Source of the DNA: Chamaea fasciata
Lineage: Eukaryota; Chordata; Aves; Passeriformes; Sylviidae
Direction of reading: 5' to 3'
Assembly (NCBI GenBank): GCA_029207755.1
Contig: JARCOQ010000005.1
Span: 56,171,449 to 56,235,448, forward strand
DNA: 64,000 bases
Position 1 is the stretch's first letter; every line of letters starts with the position of its first letter. The notes below the pieces were generated by a model. It ran no database searches. It was given only the letters and a program-made list of their open reading frames with translations, and was not told where the DNA came from. A program made the translations under genes and the position numbers. Below are positions 1-12,462 of the stretch, one piece after another.

Positions 1-430
1 AAATTGTCCCATGGAGAGAGCAAGAAAGGCTGTGGTGGGGTGGGAGGGGGTGCTGCAGAGGCACCTGGGCACCAGCATGGGCAGACTGCACTGCACACAG
101 ACACTGAGACAAGGCTACTGCAGGCCTTGACTACCCAAATACTTTCATGCCCTCTTTGAGGGGAGGCAGGTCTTCCCACACCACCAGGGAAGGCAATCCT
201 GGAGTGAAAAAAAGTGAAAGCAAACAGACCATTTCTGTAAGGGAATTCTGGTTTGTTTTTTTACCTCACTGAAGGGCAGTAAATCCCCTCTTATCACACT
301 GTATTCTGTGGCAAAAGACATGCAGCAAAAATCCCTAACATGATGAAGGTGTCCACTTTTTCCACAGAGGACCTGGATTTCACCCAAAAACTTTCTGGAG
401 CAGAAGAGGTGGCCAGTTGAATCAAAGTAC
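1..430 (-). other. DENND2A: DENND2A intron, left edge
   Basis: This sequence follows the donor at 430-429 (CAAAG|GTACTT on the minus strand) and runs off the window. I see no exon or repeat in it. The next DENND2A coding exon must lie to the left of position 1. Confidence 0.7.
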
Positions 431-552
431 CTTTGTGGGAGTCCCAGGTACAGAAGAGGTGGGGGATGCTGGGAAGGTCAGGACACATTTCTTCCCCAAA
501 CAGCGGCTGTTGGTCTCGATGTCCTCGTAAGGGTTTTCCTTTGACGGTGGAT
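431..552 (-). CDS. DENND2A: DENND2A coding exon (KENPYEDIE exon)
   Basis: 122 bp exon. The acceptor is TTTTTGCTGCAG before base 552 and the donor is GT at 430-429. It enters in phase 1: the G ending the previous exon plus AT here makes the Asp of EDIL-DPPSKENPYEDIE. It encodes KENPYEDIETNSRCLGKKC and then LTFPASPTSSVPGTPTK, both typical of DENND2A. It leaves in phase 0. Confidence 0.95.
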
Positions 553-1966
553 CTGCAGCAAAAAGCCAAAAGGAAAAGATTCTAAGTGCAGAAAATATCT
601 GAGGTTTGCCATAAAAATCCATTTAGGGATCTGCTGGTCTTCTCCCACCTCCCACATCAGACATAAAGACCTGCTCTCAAGCATTCCTGCAATTGCCTCA
701 TTCTCACCATAGCCCTAGGAGTCCAGCTGCCTGCTGGACAGTGTCCAAACCCTGACACAGACAAATGCAGCCACAGAAACATATCACAGATACTACAGAT
801 GGAAAAGACCCTGTGAGCTCTCAAGTTCATTTTCCTGTGTCCAGAAGAGCTGTGATGTTCTCATGCACATTAGTTCGTAACTATATTTCCTTCTTTCCAG
901 TCCTCTGCTTGGAGTTCCTCAACGAAACTGCGAGCTGAAGCCTAGCATGAAGGTCCTCTCTCTGTTTAAGCCCCACATTCAGGGGGATGACATCTGGTCA
1001 TCACTTACTTGGGGTTGACTGCAGGAAGATTGAATCCACACTCTGAACATGGATGCCTATCACACAATCCAGGATTTCAAACACGTCTGCCAGTCATGGA
1101 GACCTCAACCCCACACGCTGTACTTTAGAAAGAGGGAAGTTAAGCCACTCAAAGTTGGGATGCTCTTGCCCTGGAGAAGGATGGTGGGGGGGAAGGGATG
1201 AGGGACACAACGCACACCTCTGAAGAAGATGCAGGTTCCTCTCTTGCCAGTAATTCCAGAGATGAGGCACACAGCTAATTTGAGCTTTAAACACCCAAAA
1301 TCACATCTAATGAACTTCTTATATCCCACTCTTCAGCAATACTAGGGAATGTAAGCCTAAGTGTGTTCAAAAAGAGCACAACTCTGACAAAGCAGGTTGT
1401 GACATCTCCACCCAAGCATCCAAGAAACCACTGACAAAGGCTTAGCCCAAGCATCTGCACAGGCAAATGATATGTTATGAGCCTTGTCTCCTCACCATCC
1501 TCATTTCATGCCATATCCCAGTGGACAGCTGAGACCCAAAGCAACGGCCTTTCTCTTCCTGTCACATAATGCTTGGCTGAGAGTAAAGACTGGAAGTCAG
1601 TGGTGCTGCAAGACTCTGCAGCAGGACCAGTAATGGCAGTGAGATCTGTCTAACCGGTGCACTCCCACCTGCCTGCCCAGCTGGGGCAGGAGTGCAGCTG
1701 AACTCTTCAGACAAGGACAGAAACCCAAGTCTTTCCCAGCACTGTCCTCTCCAGCAGCTGGTGACACCCAGCGCTCCAGCAGGGAATCCAAATTCACCAT
1801 GGAGAAGGCAAGTGGGTGTGACACCAGCAAAGCAAGGCTGCACTAACACTTGGTCAGCAAAGATTCTCCTGTCCCTGAAACTGGTTCCACTTTCTAATTT
1901 CAAGGGCCTCTTCAGTATTGAAAATATACTTCAGTTGTCATGCAACTGGGAAGATTGGAAAGAAAG

Positions 1967-1997
<31 letters not shown>

Positions 1998-4900
1998 AAG
2001 AAAAAAAAAAAGCTTGGATTCTGTTGCCTGTCCCATCCTCAAACTGCTAAATAAGTCCTATTAGCTTCAGCCTAGAAGAAAGAACATAATTTCCCTCTTT
2101 TTTACAAAACAACCTTGTCATCTATCAGCCACCTTCCAATACTTCAGGTAAGCAATAGTGAACAGGGGAAAAAAGAGCGCATGAAGGAAATCTGTGTGAC
2201 TTGCTGGGAATTGGAACCATTATCCCACCAACAGCTGAGCCCCCCCTAAGTCACACATGTAAATGTGTGTATGTGTGTGCTTGCACGTCCTGATGGGCAC
2301 ACGTGGCTGTCTGTGGGCCAGCAGCAGTGTCCTGTGGCTGCAGTCTTGGTTTCCCCTCCACCAGTAAGGTTTTCACATGTTGTTTGTGTTGTGGATTAAA
2401 CTTGCCTGTGGTCTTGTGAAGAACAAAACTGCAGCTTTTTATTTTGAGTTATCCCTGTCCACCCCTTTTTCCAAGCTTCCATGGTAACACCACCAGGATT
2501 GCAGGAACCAATTAAAGATCACTGACTCCAGGCAAAGCCTTAACATGCAGCAAGAAAACAAAAAACCAAACACGCTCTAGTAGCTGACAATTACCCATAA
2601 CTTTGTTTTCTTCTAATCTTTGCAACTCAAAGCTGGAGGGGAGATGAACTTCAGACTGATATTTGAGTTCCCTGCACACTTGGGACATGGGTGTGTGCTT
2701 GTGTTTGAATAGATGGATTCGCCTTCACAGTCAGCCCGTAATGCTATCCATGTTATTCCAGCTGACAAGGTGACCCTTACTCAGTGGTTTCTGAGACCTC
2801 CCATCATGCCCCAACACAAAAACCCCACAGCAGCTGCTTAGACATTCCCTGTTCCTTTGGCCCCCCAAGTAAAGAGAAGAAAGAAAGCAAATACAAGGCC
2901 CGTAGCTCCACAAATGAGGCTGACAGCTTCAAAAATGTCAGAAAGGGTGGATCAGAATTGCCTTGTCTGCCACCAGTCCCAAAGGAACATGATTCCTTTA
3001 AGAGTCCTTTCTCATCAAGTATGATCAGATTTTATTCATATCAAAATAATAATGCCTGGCTTGCTCCTGAGAAAGTACAGCTCCTCCTATGCCGAACAAC
3101 ACAGAGCACCTTTGTAGGATTACAGCAGCATGGCAAGAGCTGATGCCGCGATTCCCTTCCTAATCTGCTGACCTCAGCCAAGAGATTTATGCAGCACCAG
3201 CCTACAGCTATTAAAACTCATTAAGGCTTTTTCAAGAGGGATGCTTTTATTCTATGTTCCATCAAAGGCCACCTAACTCACAATATTAAAAAACACTATA
3301 TAAATTGGGAGAGTTATAGGAAATAATCTTCAAAATGGCATTGATCTGACACTGAAGTTAGAGAACTAAATAAAACTCAATTTCAAAGATTGTGGGACTC
3401 AGTTTCTGAATCACAATGGTACCTGAAGCCATACACAATCCTACTCCTGAGCTTTGGAACTGACTTCAAGGCTATGTGTTCAGACTGTTCGCATTATCTC
3501 CGCAGTGACAGAATCACCATAACGGACAGATCAGAGCTGTGAGAATTAATCCACAGGACAAAAGGAAGGCAGAGGAGATATACCAGCAAAAACTAAAAGC
3601 TGCTTCCCATATGCCTCAGGTTCACCTTTGAAGCTGATGAGCTTTGAAGTACCCTGTCCATTTTTCTCATCACTTGCCAATAATACGCGCAAAATGTGTC
3701 CGGGTTTACATTTGGATAACAAACACACTTCATTCAGCACCTCTGCTGAATGCCTGTTGACCACAAGGCCCCGTGACTCAGGACGAGCAGCCAGCTCCCT
3801 TCCCTGTGCAGAGCTCCTACCCAGGATGTCCTCATAGACGTTCTCCTCGGATAAAGTGCGTGTGAGGGCCAGCTTGGTCTGCGCGTACCAATCCACCCGG
3901 CCGTGCTCGGATGACGACTGCAGCAAGTCTTCAAACTCATACGATTTCCTGCACCACGGAGAGGGGGAGGTGGAGGAGCAGAGAGGAGAGTGATGCAGTT
4001 AACCAGCATTTATAACCAAATTACAGCTAATTCACTTCTCCAACGTGCGGCACAGCTGGCAAAATAAATTACCGAGAACATTTCACTGCCTCATCCCATA
4101 TAAAGCATGAAAAAGCAATGCTGAGATTGGCTGTTTTTATCAGCCACGCAAATAAAGGCGTTTGGGGGTGCCATTGATAATCTGGGTTGTCATGGCAATA
4201 GCACACTGTGAAGATGCGCAAGTGTTAAATGGCACATCCTGGAACACTGCAGAGAACCTTAGGACATGAGAGGTCCCATTTACAGCACAGATCCCACCCA
4301 TGAAAAGCATAAGAGGGCCCCATAATCAGCTCTCTGACCAGAACAGAAAAACAAAACTTGCTTGCAGAATGGTAGAAAGGGTAAAACTGTGCCCTTCATG
4401 AACAAACCTAGCAAGTTTTGGTTTCCTTTCTGCAACGGAGGCAGGAAATTTTAAGTGACAATTTATCCAGAGGGCATTAGAAAAGCTGTGTATTTTATGT
4501 TCCTCACCCCAAATATGTGTGACAATCATGTGGGAGGGGACAAAACACAAGCAAGCACTCCAGAAGAATATATACACATCAGATTCACTGAGGTTTACTA
4601 TGGATAGTGAAAATGCTGCAGTAGAGACTAGAGATTATCATTCCAAACACTGTTCCAGACCAGCTGTGGTCATTTTGTAATTAAGTAGAGTTTCTGCTAA
4701 GAAAACCAAAACAAAACCCCAAATCCCTCAATTTTGGGCTTGAAGGTTAAGCCATGTAATACAGTGACCTTAAATTTGCCATGACTTATCCCTCCACAGT
4801 TACCCTGTGGAGTACTGCTGGCCACTCATACATTCTCGGAGAGATGACCGAGTGCTGATTATGCTGGAGATTCTGAGCAAAAAGGAAAGATTTGTCTCTC

Positions 4901-6181
4901 TCAGAGAAAGATGGGAAGGTAGGACACCACCATGAAGACCAACAGCTTCATGAAACACAGCCCCAATACCTGTGGTCAGCGTTGTTCTTGTGCTTCCCGC
5001 TCCAGAGCCTCCTGCTGACAGCTGATGGGGGAGGAGAGGAGGGCAGAGGAGGGGGAGGAATGGATGGCAGAGGGGGTAAGTTTCTTTTATTCCTAACTGC
5101 TGGCATCCAGTCCTCTTCCCCCTCGTGTTTGAAAGTCCGCCGAGGCTTGGGCAGTGGGTTGATGAAGGGCTTCTTCTCTGGCACCCCGGGCTCTGTGTAC
5201 ACATTCTCCACTGTGCAGTGCTTGGACTTCGCATGAGAAGTTCTTATCTCTTCCAGAGTCCCAAAAATTGGCTCACTGATTTCAGAGTCCATGCCAAGAA
5301 GCCTTTTGCTGAGCTCAGCCCCACATACGCCCTCATGGCCCTCAGGAGTGGTGTGCCCTTGTGCTGCCTTCTCCTGCAAGCACTGTGGGGAATAGTAAGT
5401 ACCAGGCAACTGTGGCTGCAGCTCTGCTGAGCCATCCTTCAAAGCCTGCTCTAGCTTCTTGACCTGACTAAGCACTGAAAGATTCTCCTTCTGGACCTCC
5501 CACTTCCCACCTTTCACCTCCTTGCATTTTCCGGGGCTGAACTCCATTTCCTCATCCTTCTGCGCTTCCCCTTTTCGCTCTGCCGCTTGCCCTGCGCCTT
5601 TTGGAGTTCCTGCTTTCCGCTCATTCTCTTTGCCTGCCCCTTTGCACTCCAGCTCCCAGCTCATAAGTCTCTTGGTCTCTGCTTTCCGAGTCACCACCGC
5701 TTCCCCACTCATTTTCTCAGCTACACAAGGCACCCTGTGCTCCTCTTTAACTCCTGGCTCCTCCTCTCTGCGAGGAGCAGACTGTGTTTCCTTTTTCCCT
5801 TCCCATTCTGAGATTTTGTCCTTGATGCTGAAGGACTTATTCCTCAAGCCAATTTTCCCAGGTGACCGTATATTCTGAGTGCCTCCTATCTGTCTCCTGA
5901 TGATTTTATTGTTTTCTTTGACATTCAGATCCACAGATGGGTCACTGATGATCATTTTAGGACTGAGCATGTTCTGCTGAAAGCAATCAAGCCTTGGATC
6001 CAGCATCAAGTTCTCCAAGGCTCCCAGTGGGTTCTTCACCGCAGAAGAAATTGGTTCAGCTTCAGGTGTTAAACCCAGGGCAACAGAGGAACCTTCAGAA
6101 CATTTCTCACTCAAAAATCCACACAAAGGTTTTTCTAATTCCTTCACAGCTGCCGTATTGTTTTTATCTGCAAGCTTGACC
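431..6181 (-). CDS. DENND2A: DENND2A, three coding exons (N-terminal part of the gene; continues past the left edge)
   Basis: DENND2A is a DENN-domain guanine nucleotide exchange factor, known for activating Rab9 in late endosome-to-Golgi traffic. Exons in transcript order are 6181-4970, 3948-3821 and 552-431. They join in phase (2, then 1) and all have AG/GT borders. Family signatures seen are MIISDPS near the N-terminus, KDKISEWEGKKE, QVKKLEQALKDGSA, KPFINPLPKPRRTFKH, a proline-rich stretch (LPPLPSIPPPPLPSSPPPS), then SYEFEDLLQSSSEHGRVDWY, LSEENVYEDIL and KENPYEDIE. These match the human protein as I recall it closely enough to separate DENND2A from DENND2B/C/D. The catalytic DENN module is encoded beyond the left edge, so only the disordered regulatory N-terminal part is visible. 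The start codon is uncertain: ATG at 5970-5968 aligns best with the human start, but the frame stays open back to the acceptor at 6182. Confidence 0.95.
1957..2011 (+). repeat. A-rich simple repeat
   Basis: Nearly pure adenine tract interrupted by single G bases (about 50 bases), within a DENND2A intron. It may be the tail of an old retrotransposed sequence, but no recognisable body lies upstream. Confidence 0.85.
2475..2488 (+). promoter_or_regulatory. X-box-like motif (RFX family), imperfect
   Basis: GCTTCCATGGTAAC resembles the RFX consensus GTTNCCATGGNAAC with a mismatch in the left half. It lies within a DENND2A intron. This is a motif match only. Confidence 0.3.
3821..3948 (-). CDS. 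DENND2A: DENND2A coding exon (SYEFEDLL exon)
   Basis: 128 bp exon. The acceptor is GGTGCAG before base 3948 and the donor GTAGG starts at 3820. It enters in phase 2 (CAC AG|G AAA TCG TAT) and leaves in phase 1 (ATC CTG G|). It encodes KSYEFEDLLQSSSEHGRVDW followed by YAQTKLALTRTLSEENVYED, a stretch strongly conserved in DENND2A. Confidence 0.96.
3949..4969 (-). other. DENND2A: DENND2A intron with a possible regulatory element
   Basis: Intron between the 1.2 kb and 128 bp exons. The part from about 4010 to 4210 has an AT-rich, non-repetitive texture with homeobox-like ATTA/TAAT cores and a strong RFX X-box (listed separately). The rest shows nothing I can name. Confidence 0.6.
4186..4199 (+). 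promoter_or_regulatory. RFX X-box-like palindromic motif
   Basis: GTTGTCATGGCAAT fits the RFX consensus GTTRYC-N-RGCAAY with both half-sites present. It sits about 240 bp inside the intron from the SYEFEDLL exon. RFX factors bind such sites in cilia-related and other enhancers. Function here is inferred from the motif alone. Confidence 0.45.
4970..6181 (-). CDS. DENND2A: DENND2A large N-terminal coding exon
   Basis: 1,212 bp exon. The acceptor is TTTGATATGCAG before base 6181 and the donor is CACAG|GTATTG at 4969. It encodes about 404 residues. The N-terminal part contains MIISDPS and KDKISEWEGKKE. A middle part rich in Lys and Glu is poorly conserved, with many K/E repeats. Then come QVKKLEQALKDGSAELQPQ, KPFINPLPKPRRTFKH and the proline-rich tract before HR at the 3' border. 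Low-complexity charged and proline-rich composition fits an intrinsically disordered region. About 70 codons upstream of the likely start (ATG 5970) are open in frame, so an extended N-terminus from an upstream exon is possible. Confidence 0.93.
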
Positions 6182-6493
6182 CTGCATATCAAAGAAAAAG
6201 GAAAGAAACATTCACTGCCATTGCTCATCCTTGGTTCAGTTCAGCTCCTCAAGCTTTACTCATAGAGCTGATGGCGGAGGATGCTCAAACCAAGGACTTG
6301 ACATGGGCTTAGAGGGGAGGATGCTCAGGGAAACTCAGGGAAAGGTCCTTCTAGCCAGAACATACTGCTATTCTCTCACTAAAACCAAGATAAGGTTTGA
6401 AATGGAGCCTTTCTCTGTGGCAGAAGTAGGTTGCAGGTGAGAGGGGTATTTTTTGTACATCAGACATGTTGATACCAATGAGAGCTTCACCAA

Positions 6494-6532
6494 TGTGTGT
6501 TGTGTGTGTGTGTGCGTGTGTGTGCGTGTGCG
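6494..6532 (+). repeat. (TG)n microsatellite with CG interruptions
   Basis: TG dinucleotide tract interrupted by single CG units, within the DENND2A intron. Confidence 0.9.
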
Positions 6533-6914
6533 AGCAGAAGTGTAACAGAGCTTTTGGACATCATCAGGCATTAAGCAAACAAATGCAAAATGGAAAATTT
6601 GCAAGCAACAGCAAAATTACTGCTGTTACACAGAGGAGAAAGCATATGATACAGCTGGCATTCCTGTACTGGCATTCTCTCTCAGTCCACCCTAATGTTT
6701 CCCAAATGCATACTAATGGCCAAAGACTGCACTTTTATTATTCCATTTCTATGGGCTCCATATCCCAGTTCACACGTGCACTTAGGTCCCCATGCACCCA
6801 GGCACACTCCCAGAAACCAGATTCAACATTCTCAGATCAAACATCTTCACTGTTTAGGTCCAAATTGCAACAGAAAATCCAAATATATTTAGTCTAGAGA
6901 TTTCCAAGTGTGTG

Positions 6915-6940
6915 ATATCACAGTATCAATACTGTGATAT
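6915..6940. other. Perfect 11 bp inverted repeat, 4 base loop
   Basis: ATATCACAGTA, loop TCAA, TACTGTGATAT: both arms are exactly complementary. It is too short to be a miRNA precursor by itself. No function assigned. Confidence 0.8.
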
Positions 6941-9900
6941 TTTATCAATATCCTGCTGAACAGGCAGTTATCCCAACACAAAATGTTTCTGAACTCAAGC
7001 ACTTGGCCATGTCTTTGAGGTTTGCCTGGGCTTGGGAAAGAGCACCAGGATAACAAAAGGTAATTACTGGGATGCAAACCCATATCCTTAGTCCCATTTA
7101 ACCACAATCCCAACATTAAGATTCAACTTGGGAAATGACCCCATTATTTTAAACATGTCAATTGTGCCTCTTCCAGAACTTAGCAGCCTTGTAAGAGCAT
7201 CTGTGGGAATACCCTGTGTTCTGTCAGGCCTGGAGCTTTGTCCTGGACACAAGGAATGCTGGCAGCCATTGAAGACTCGGCTGTGGCGCAGACTGAGTCT
7301 GGGACAGGTTTCTGAGAGGAAACAGGACCTGAGCCACACCTATTCTTCCTTAGCCTCAGAGATATTTACCTCCTGGCTGTGGCAGTGACACTGTGCTTTG
7401 GTTAAGACCTGGCACTGTGAACACCATGGTCTTGCCCAAGCTGGGCATCACAGTGCCACTGGTGGTTGGACCTCAGAGCAGAAGCCACCCTGCAATGGGT
7501 GGGGACAGTGGGGCTCTTCTGAGGAGACTCCAGGGCAAACATTGACAGAGGTATCATCCACACAAGTGGTCTTGCCTTGGGGCAGACCTTTTCCAGCACT
7601 GTGAGTCTGGAATATTAGAAGTCGGGCTGGATGATTTAATACACAGAATCGCAAGATGGGACCTATGGGCTGTGTTTTAATGGGGTAGGAGAGGGGGACA
7701 GTGCCCAGCAGAGAGAAGGTTTCCTTCCTTTGTTTTCTTTGTGTTGGGGATAATAAACACAAGCAAAGGACACCGGCACTGGAACATGGGAAGCTCTCAC
7801 CTCTCAACAGACTTGCAGACAGCACCCCCAGACTTGCTGCTCACATCGGCCGCCTTGCTCGCTGTCATCATGTCAGCACACAGCAGGGCAGCAGGTCACC
7901 TGCAGACAGACACAAGGAAGAAACATTGCTCTCTGCTCAGCATCCTTCTCTTTTCCTTCTACACACACACACGTTTCTCCTTGAAATCCAGGAGAGGAGC
8001 TGAAGCAAGGCATGACAGCTTTCTGAGCATGGCCCAGGCTTCCTCCCCTGCAAAACGGGAAGAGGGATGACAGCAATAACCCTCAGAAGCCCAGTGAGGA
8101 GTTGACCACTGAGTTTTTGAGGGTAAAAGTTGTCTGACACAGCATCAATTGCTGCACTTTGAATTAAATATGGAGCTCATTTAAAGAAGGCTTTTATTGC
8201 TGTCAAAATCTCATCAGATTTAGATTTTTTTTTCCCCTTGAAGAAGACTAAACCAAAACCAAATTTTATAACAATCTGTTTTAAGGCCACAAGTCTGAAG
8301 TGGTTGCTGGGCATATAACACTTAACATTCAAAGCTTGGGATAAGAAAACAGTTTAGCCTGAAGAGACACTGTACTGCAGCCACTGGTCTTCTCTCTGGT
8401 GGGCCATGTTAGCTTGCTACTGATCTCATTTCAGAGGACAACTCCTTGCAGGGATAAGATAAATCATTCACAAAATTGAGTCATTCTGTTTGCCTCATGA
8501 TTTCTAGCACTCTTAGAATGACTGTCTCTCTCTTTGAGTGCCACTGCTACCCAGTCAATGCAACAGACTCCATCTCCATTTTATTGTGCTGCAATATTCT
8601 TTTTCATTAAACAGAAAATAGAAGAATTGCTCTGTTAGTCTGCAGCACCATCTCTGCTCACTTATCAGGATGGTCTGCCTGCCCTAAAGCATTGCAATGA
8701 CAACAGGCCCACCATCTTCTAGCAGTACTTGGAAAAGTCTCTTAGATCTCTCCACTGTTCTGCCAGAGGCTGCCCCGTCATGTCTGGCATTTGACAAGAC
8801 CAAGTGCCTCTTGTCATTAAAAAAAAATATAGCCCACCACACCAGAAACAGTAAAGAACAAAAGGATCTCTCATTTCCACTGTTCAAGTTTTTGAGCAGA
8901 GAAAGGAAAAAGGGGGGGTGTGTGGGGGAAATCAGTTTTGTTTGTTCACAGTTTTCTCTCCCTCCTTTTATTCCATACTGGCAGTGTTCCTGAGGCAAGG
9001 AGTGAACTCTGGGTCAACTCAATGTGTACACACTCAGGGCAGCTCATTGCTAACCATTTAGCAGACTCTCTTTTCCCAGACAATAAACTCCCTTGGCTTC
9101 TCTCCCTCATTAGTAACTGGAACAAGCACCCACTTCACTTCTAGACACAGAGCAGCCCTACAACACTGTCAAGAAAATTTACCAGCCCAAGGAAAAAAAA
9201 TCTATTCATCCATCCGTTAACTGCTATGGATTGAAAATAATGAAAAACTAACCATACTTGTGGCCTTGGCCAAAGAATGATTCACCCAGGCAGCCAAAGC
9301 AGATTCCTGCAAAGCTGCAACAGCGTCTGCTCTGCACTTGCTTTACAACATCCCTAGAGCAGGGACAGCCTCTTCACTCAGCACTCATTTGGTGCCTTGC
9401 AGCTCCTCGTCACTGCCTTCAGCAGTGAGAAATACAACATTTCTTGTGTCCACACACACAATCTCTGTGGCTCTGCTGAAACATCGAGTGTTTGCTGGGG
9501 ATGCTCCTCTGTCTTCATAAGATCACCCAGTTTCCCCATCAGGAAACTCCATCTCTTTTCAGCCTTTTCCCATAGCTAACAAACCCTGCCTTGAAAATGA
9601 ACATCTGGGTACCAGCAGATGTGTGCTGGTGCTCAGCACAGTCAGCTCCCTGGCAGCCCTCCTGAGGAACAGGCCAAAAAGATGATACAGAGTAAGAGGT
9701 GCACTTGTTTCTTCATCTGTGGTGGGTGGGACAGACTCCATCAGCCTTGATTTGCAGAAGTGAGCCACAAAGCAGCTGCTGACTGCTGCATGAATCTCGC
9801 GGGAAAGGAGCACCATTGCAAGCAGCAGATCAGCATGACTTGGAACCAAGGGCAGAGGAACATCTGTCCCTTGCAGGCAACAAGTGTGGCTGGAGTAACC

Positions 9901-12444
9901 AAAGCAACACACTCATACTAGGCAGATTAAAGAGTGGGTCAGGAGCTTCCAAAGCTGTGAAAACAACCAGGTACCTACTGACACCCCCACTGACAACACA
10001 CACTGCTTAGGGAGTAAAGTCATCCCCAGGAGATACATGGGCAGCTGTGCCTTCCCTCTGAGCAGCAGGGCACACATGGTGCCCTCAGCAATACCTAGAG
10101 GAGTATTGCAGCACATTAGCTGGTTCTGCTCAAAAGAGTAAATATTTATCCAAACACGTCAGAAGACACACGAGGGGGAAAAGAGTCACCTCTGGAATAA
10201 AACACCAGAAAATAAGATACCTATCAAAAAGTCCAACAGTCAAATAATTTCCTGGGGCCAAGCACAAGCCTAGATGAGCTTCAGAGGTGATGTGATCATC
10301 TCTTCCAATAGTAAGATCACTAGAAATAACTCACAGGCCTGACACACAGGCATTGCCAACACCTGATCAGAGGAATTGTGATGGCGATGATGGAAAATTG
10401 CCTTCAGCAGATAGAGAATATCTACTTTTGTTTTCCAAGTTTTGGCTCCACAAGGCACCCAGAGCTAACACACCAGTTCACTGTGAAGGGCGAAGGGAAC
10501 TTTTGCCCCTCCTGACTGCCCATCTCTCTCCTGCAACCAACTACACACTACCCCATGTGCTGGCTCAGGCCCTTTGGAGCATCTCTGTGACCCGCTGCAG
10601 TGAAGAGTTTTTGACAAAGCAGCACATGGAAGGGGTCCAACACAAACCCAATCTGTTACAAGGGAGGTAATGAGGTTGTGTGCACGGGAGGGGAAGATGG
10701 AGGGCAGTGGGGAGAGAGCACAAAAGAGCACGTGTAAGGCTGCGGAAGGGAAACCTGCCAGAGGCTGAGAAGTGTTATCCGGAGCGCTCTGCTTTCCTGC
10801 CTCATGAGCAATGTGATCAGGGCCCTACAAACTGCCTAGAAGAAACTAGCAGGGCTGAGTTCAGTTAGCAGGAGACCCGAGAAGGACATGCACACGCCCA
10901 TCAAGCTGGTACCTCTTGACAGGTTGCTGTTTTCTCTAAAAACCACACAAGAACTTTCGAGGCACATCCCCGCAGAACCTGAGCCTGAGGGCACTGCACC
11001 TGGCACGTACATGCTGGAGCAGGACATCAAGGCCACGAAAGGGGAGAGAAGATACTGAGCACCACTTGGAGTACCTTGCACTGCAATTTATTCCCTGCCA
11101 TTGTTTGGGGGAACAAAGCAGTCATCTGATAGTGTTTCAAAATTAAACTGGGAAAGGAAGGATAGGGGAGGAGGCGGGAGGAAAGAGAGAGGGGAGGGAG
11201 CTCTCAAGCCTGTTGGCTGGACCCTGGGAAGGATGTGAAGTCTCCCAGCAGAAGCCTCTCTGCGTATCTCCCGCATGCACCCGGCCTCACAATTCCCAGG
11301 GCCATGTGATAGGGGCTTCCTGCTACCAAGTGAAGTGAGACCTACCCCGACCTCTCTCTTCCAAACAGAGTTCCTGCCTGCTTTGTGTTCGCAAAGAGGC
11401 GTTTGTTTACTGATCTATCATTGGCATGCAGGAAACAGCCTTGACATGAGCAGTAATCATCTGTCTCCAGCAATAGCTGTTTGGCTTTCTTCTAATTTAA
11501 GTTTTCCTCCCGCCCCCCTTCCCCAGTGCCCTCTTCCCTACTTCCGATCCAAACGCTTTTGGAGTACGCACATCTGGTTCAGGGCACGGGATACTACACG
11601 ATGTTTCCAGAGCAACCAGTGGATAAAAAAGAGGCACACCCCCACCCCCAAAGGGCAGAGAAGGCTTCCAGAGGAACACCTCCCAGGAGAGGAAGACACC
11701 AGCTTTGCCCACTGCACTTGGTGCAGCCACCAGAAGACGACAATAGCCAGGGGAGCACGAAGGCCCTGCAGTCCACATTAAGGAAAATGCACACAGCCAG
11801 CACACAGGTCCCACATGGGGAGCCTTGTCTCTGAGAAGGTCGGGCAGCGATGGCAGCAAGCCTCCCAGGCCTCCCTTCTTCAGTTTTGTTTGTGAGGAAT
11901 AAACCAAGCATACCTCAAAGGTGGTTTGGGGATGGGTATTACCCTTGCTGCATGCTGGAGGCCATTTCTCAAGGTTTCCTTTGCACTGTTTACTCTACAC
12001 CTCCCAAAAATTTCATCCACATCCACAAGTGGATGCTAGTCACACTGCTGGCGCATATGCACAGCAAGGCTTCACAGCAACAGGAGCAACCTGCAGCTGG
12101 TCCAACTCTCCTCCAAGAAGAAAAAAAGACATGTTGTGTTTTCCCTTGGTGCTCAAAACCTGAGTAACTCTGAGCAGCGAAGACTACAATGCCTCCCTGC
12201 TCCAGTGCTTTACACAACAAAGGGTGCAGCATAAAGACAGCAACAAGGAGACAACAATACATAACATATATACCCATATAAAGAACAGGAAGGATGCCAA
12301 GAAGACAAAACACTAACAGGAAAAACATGAGTAAGGGGAAGCCAACAGTTAAAGCCTTCAAGGCTCCCTCCCCCAGCCCTTGCTCTGTTTGGAGCCTGTT
12401 TTCCTTTGGGGGAAGAAGCAGGCATGAGGATGCGTGCCTGTGCT

Positions 12445-12462
12445 CACACACACACACACACA
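12445..12462 (+). repeat. (CA)n microsatellite
   Basis: Short uninterrupted CA run in the DENND2A intron. Confidence 0.9.

Larger units (their letters stand above)
553..3820 (-). other. DENND2A: DENND2A intron
   Basis: Intron between the 128 bp and 122 bp exons. It holds an A-rich run near 1957-2011, a short TG-rich stretch around 2261-2290 and an X-box-like motif at 2475-2488. Open frames such as the one at 2784-3143 show no recognisable domain and no exon-like borders. Confidence 0.75.
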
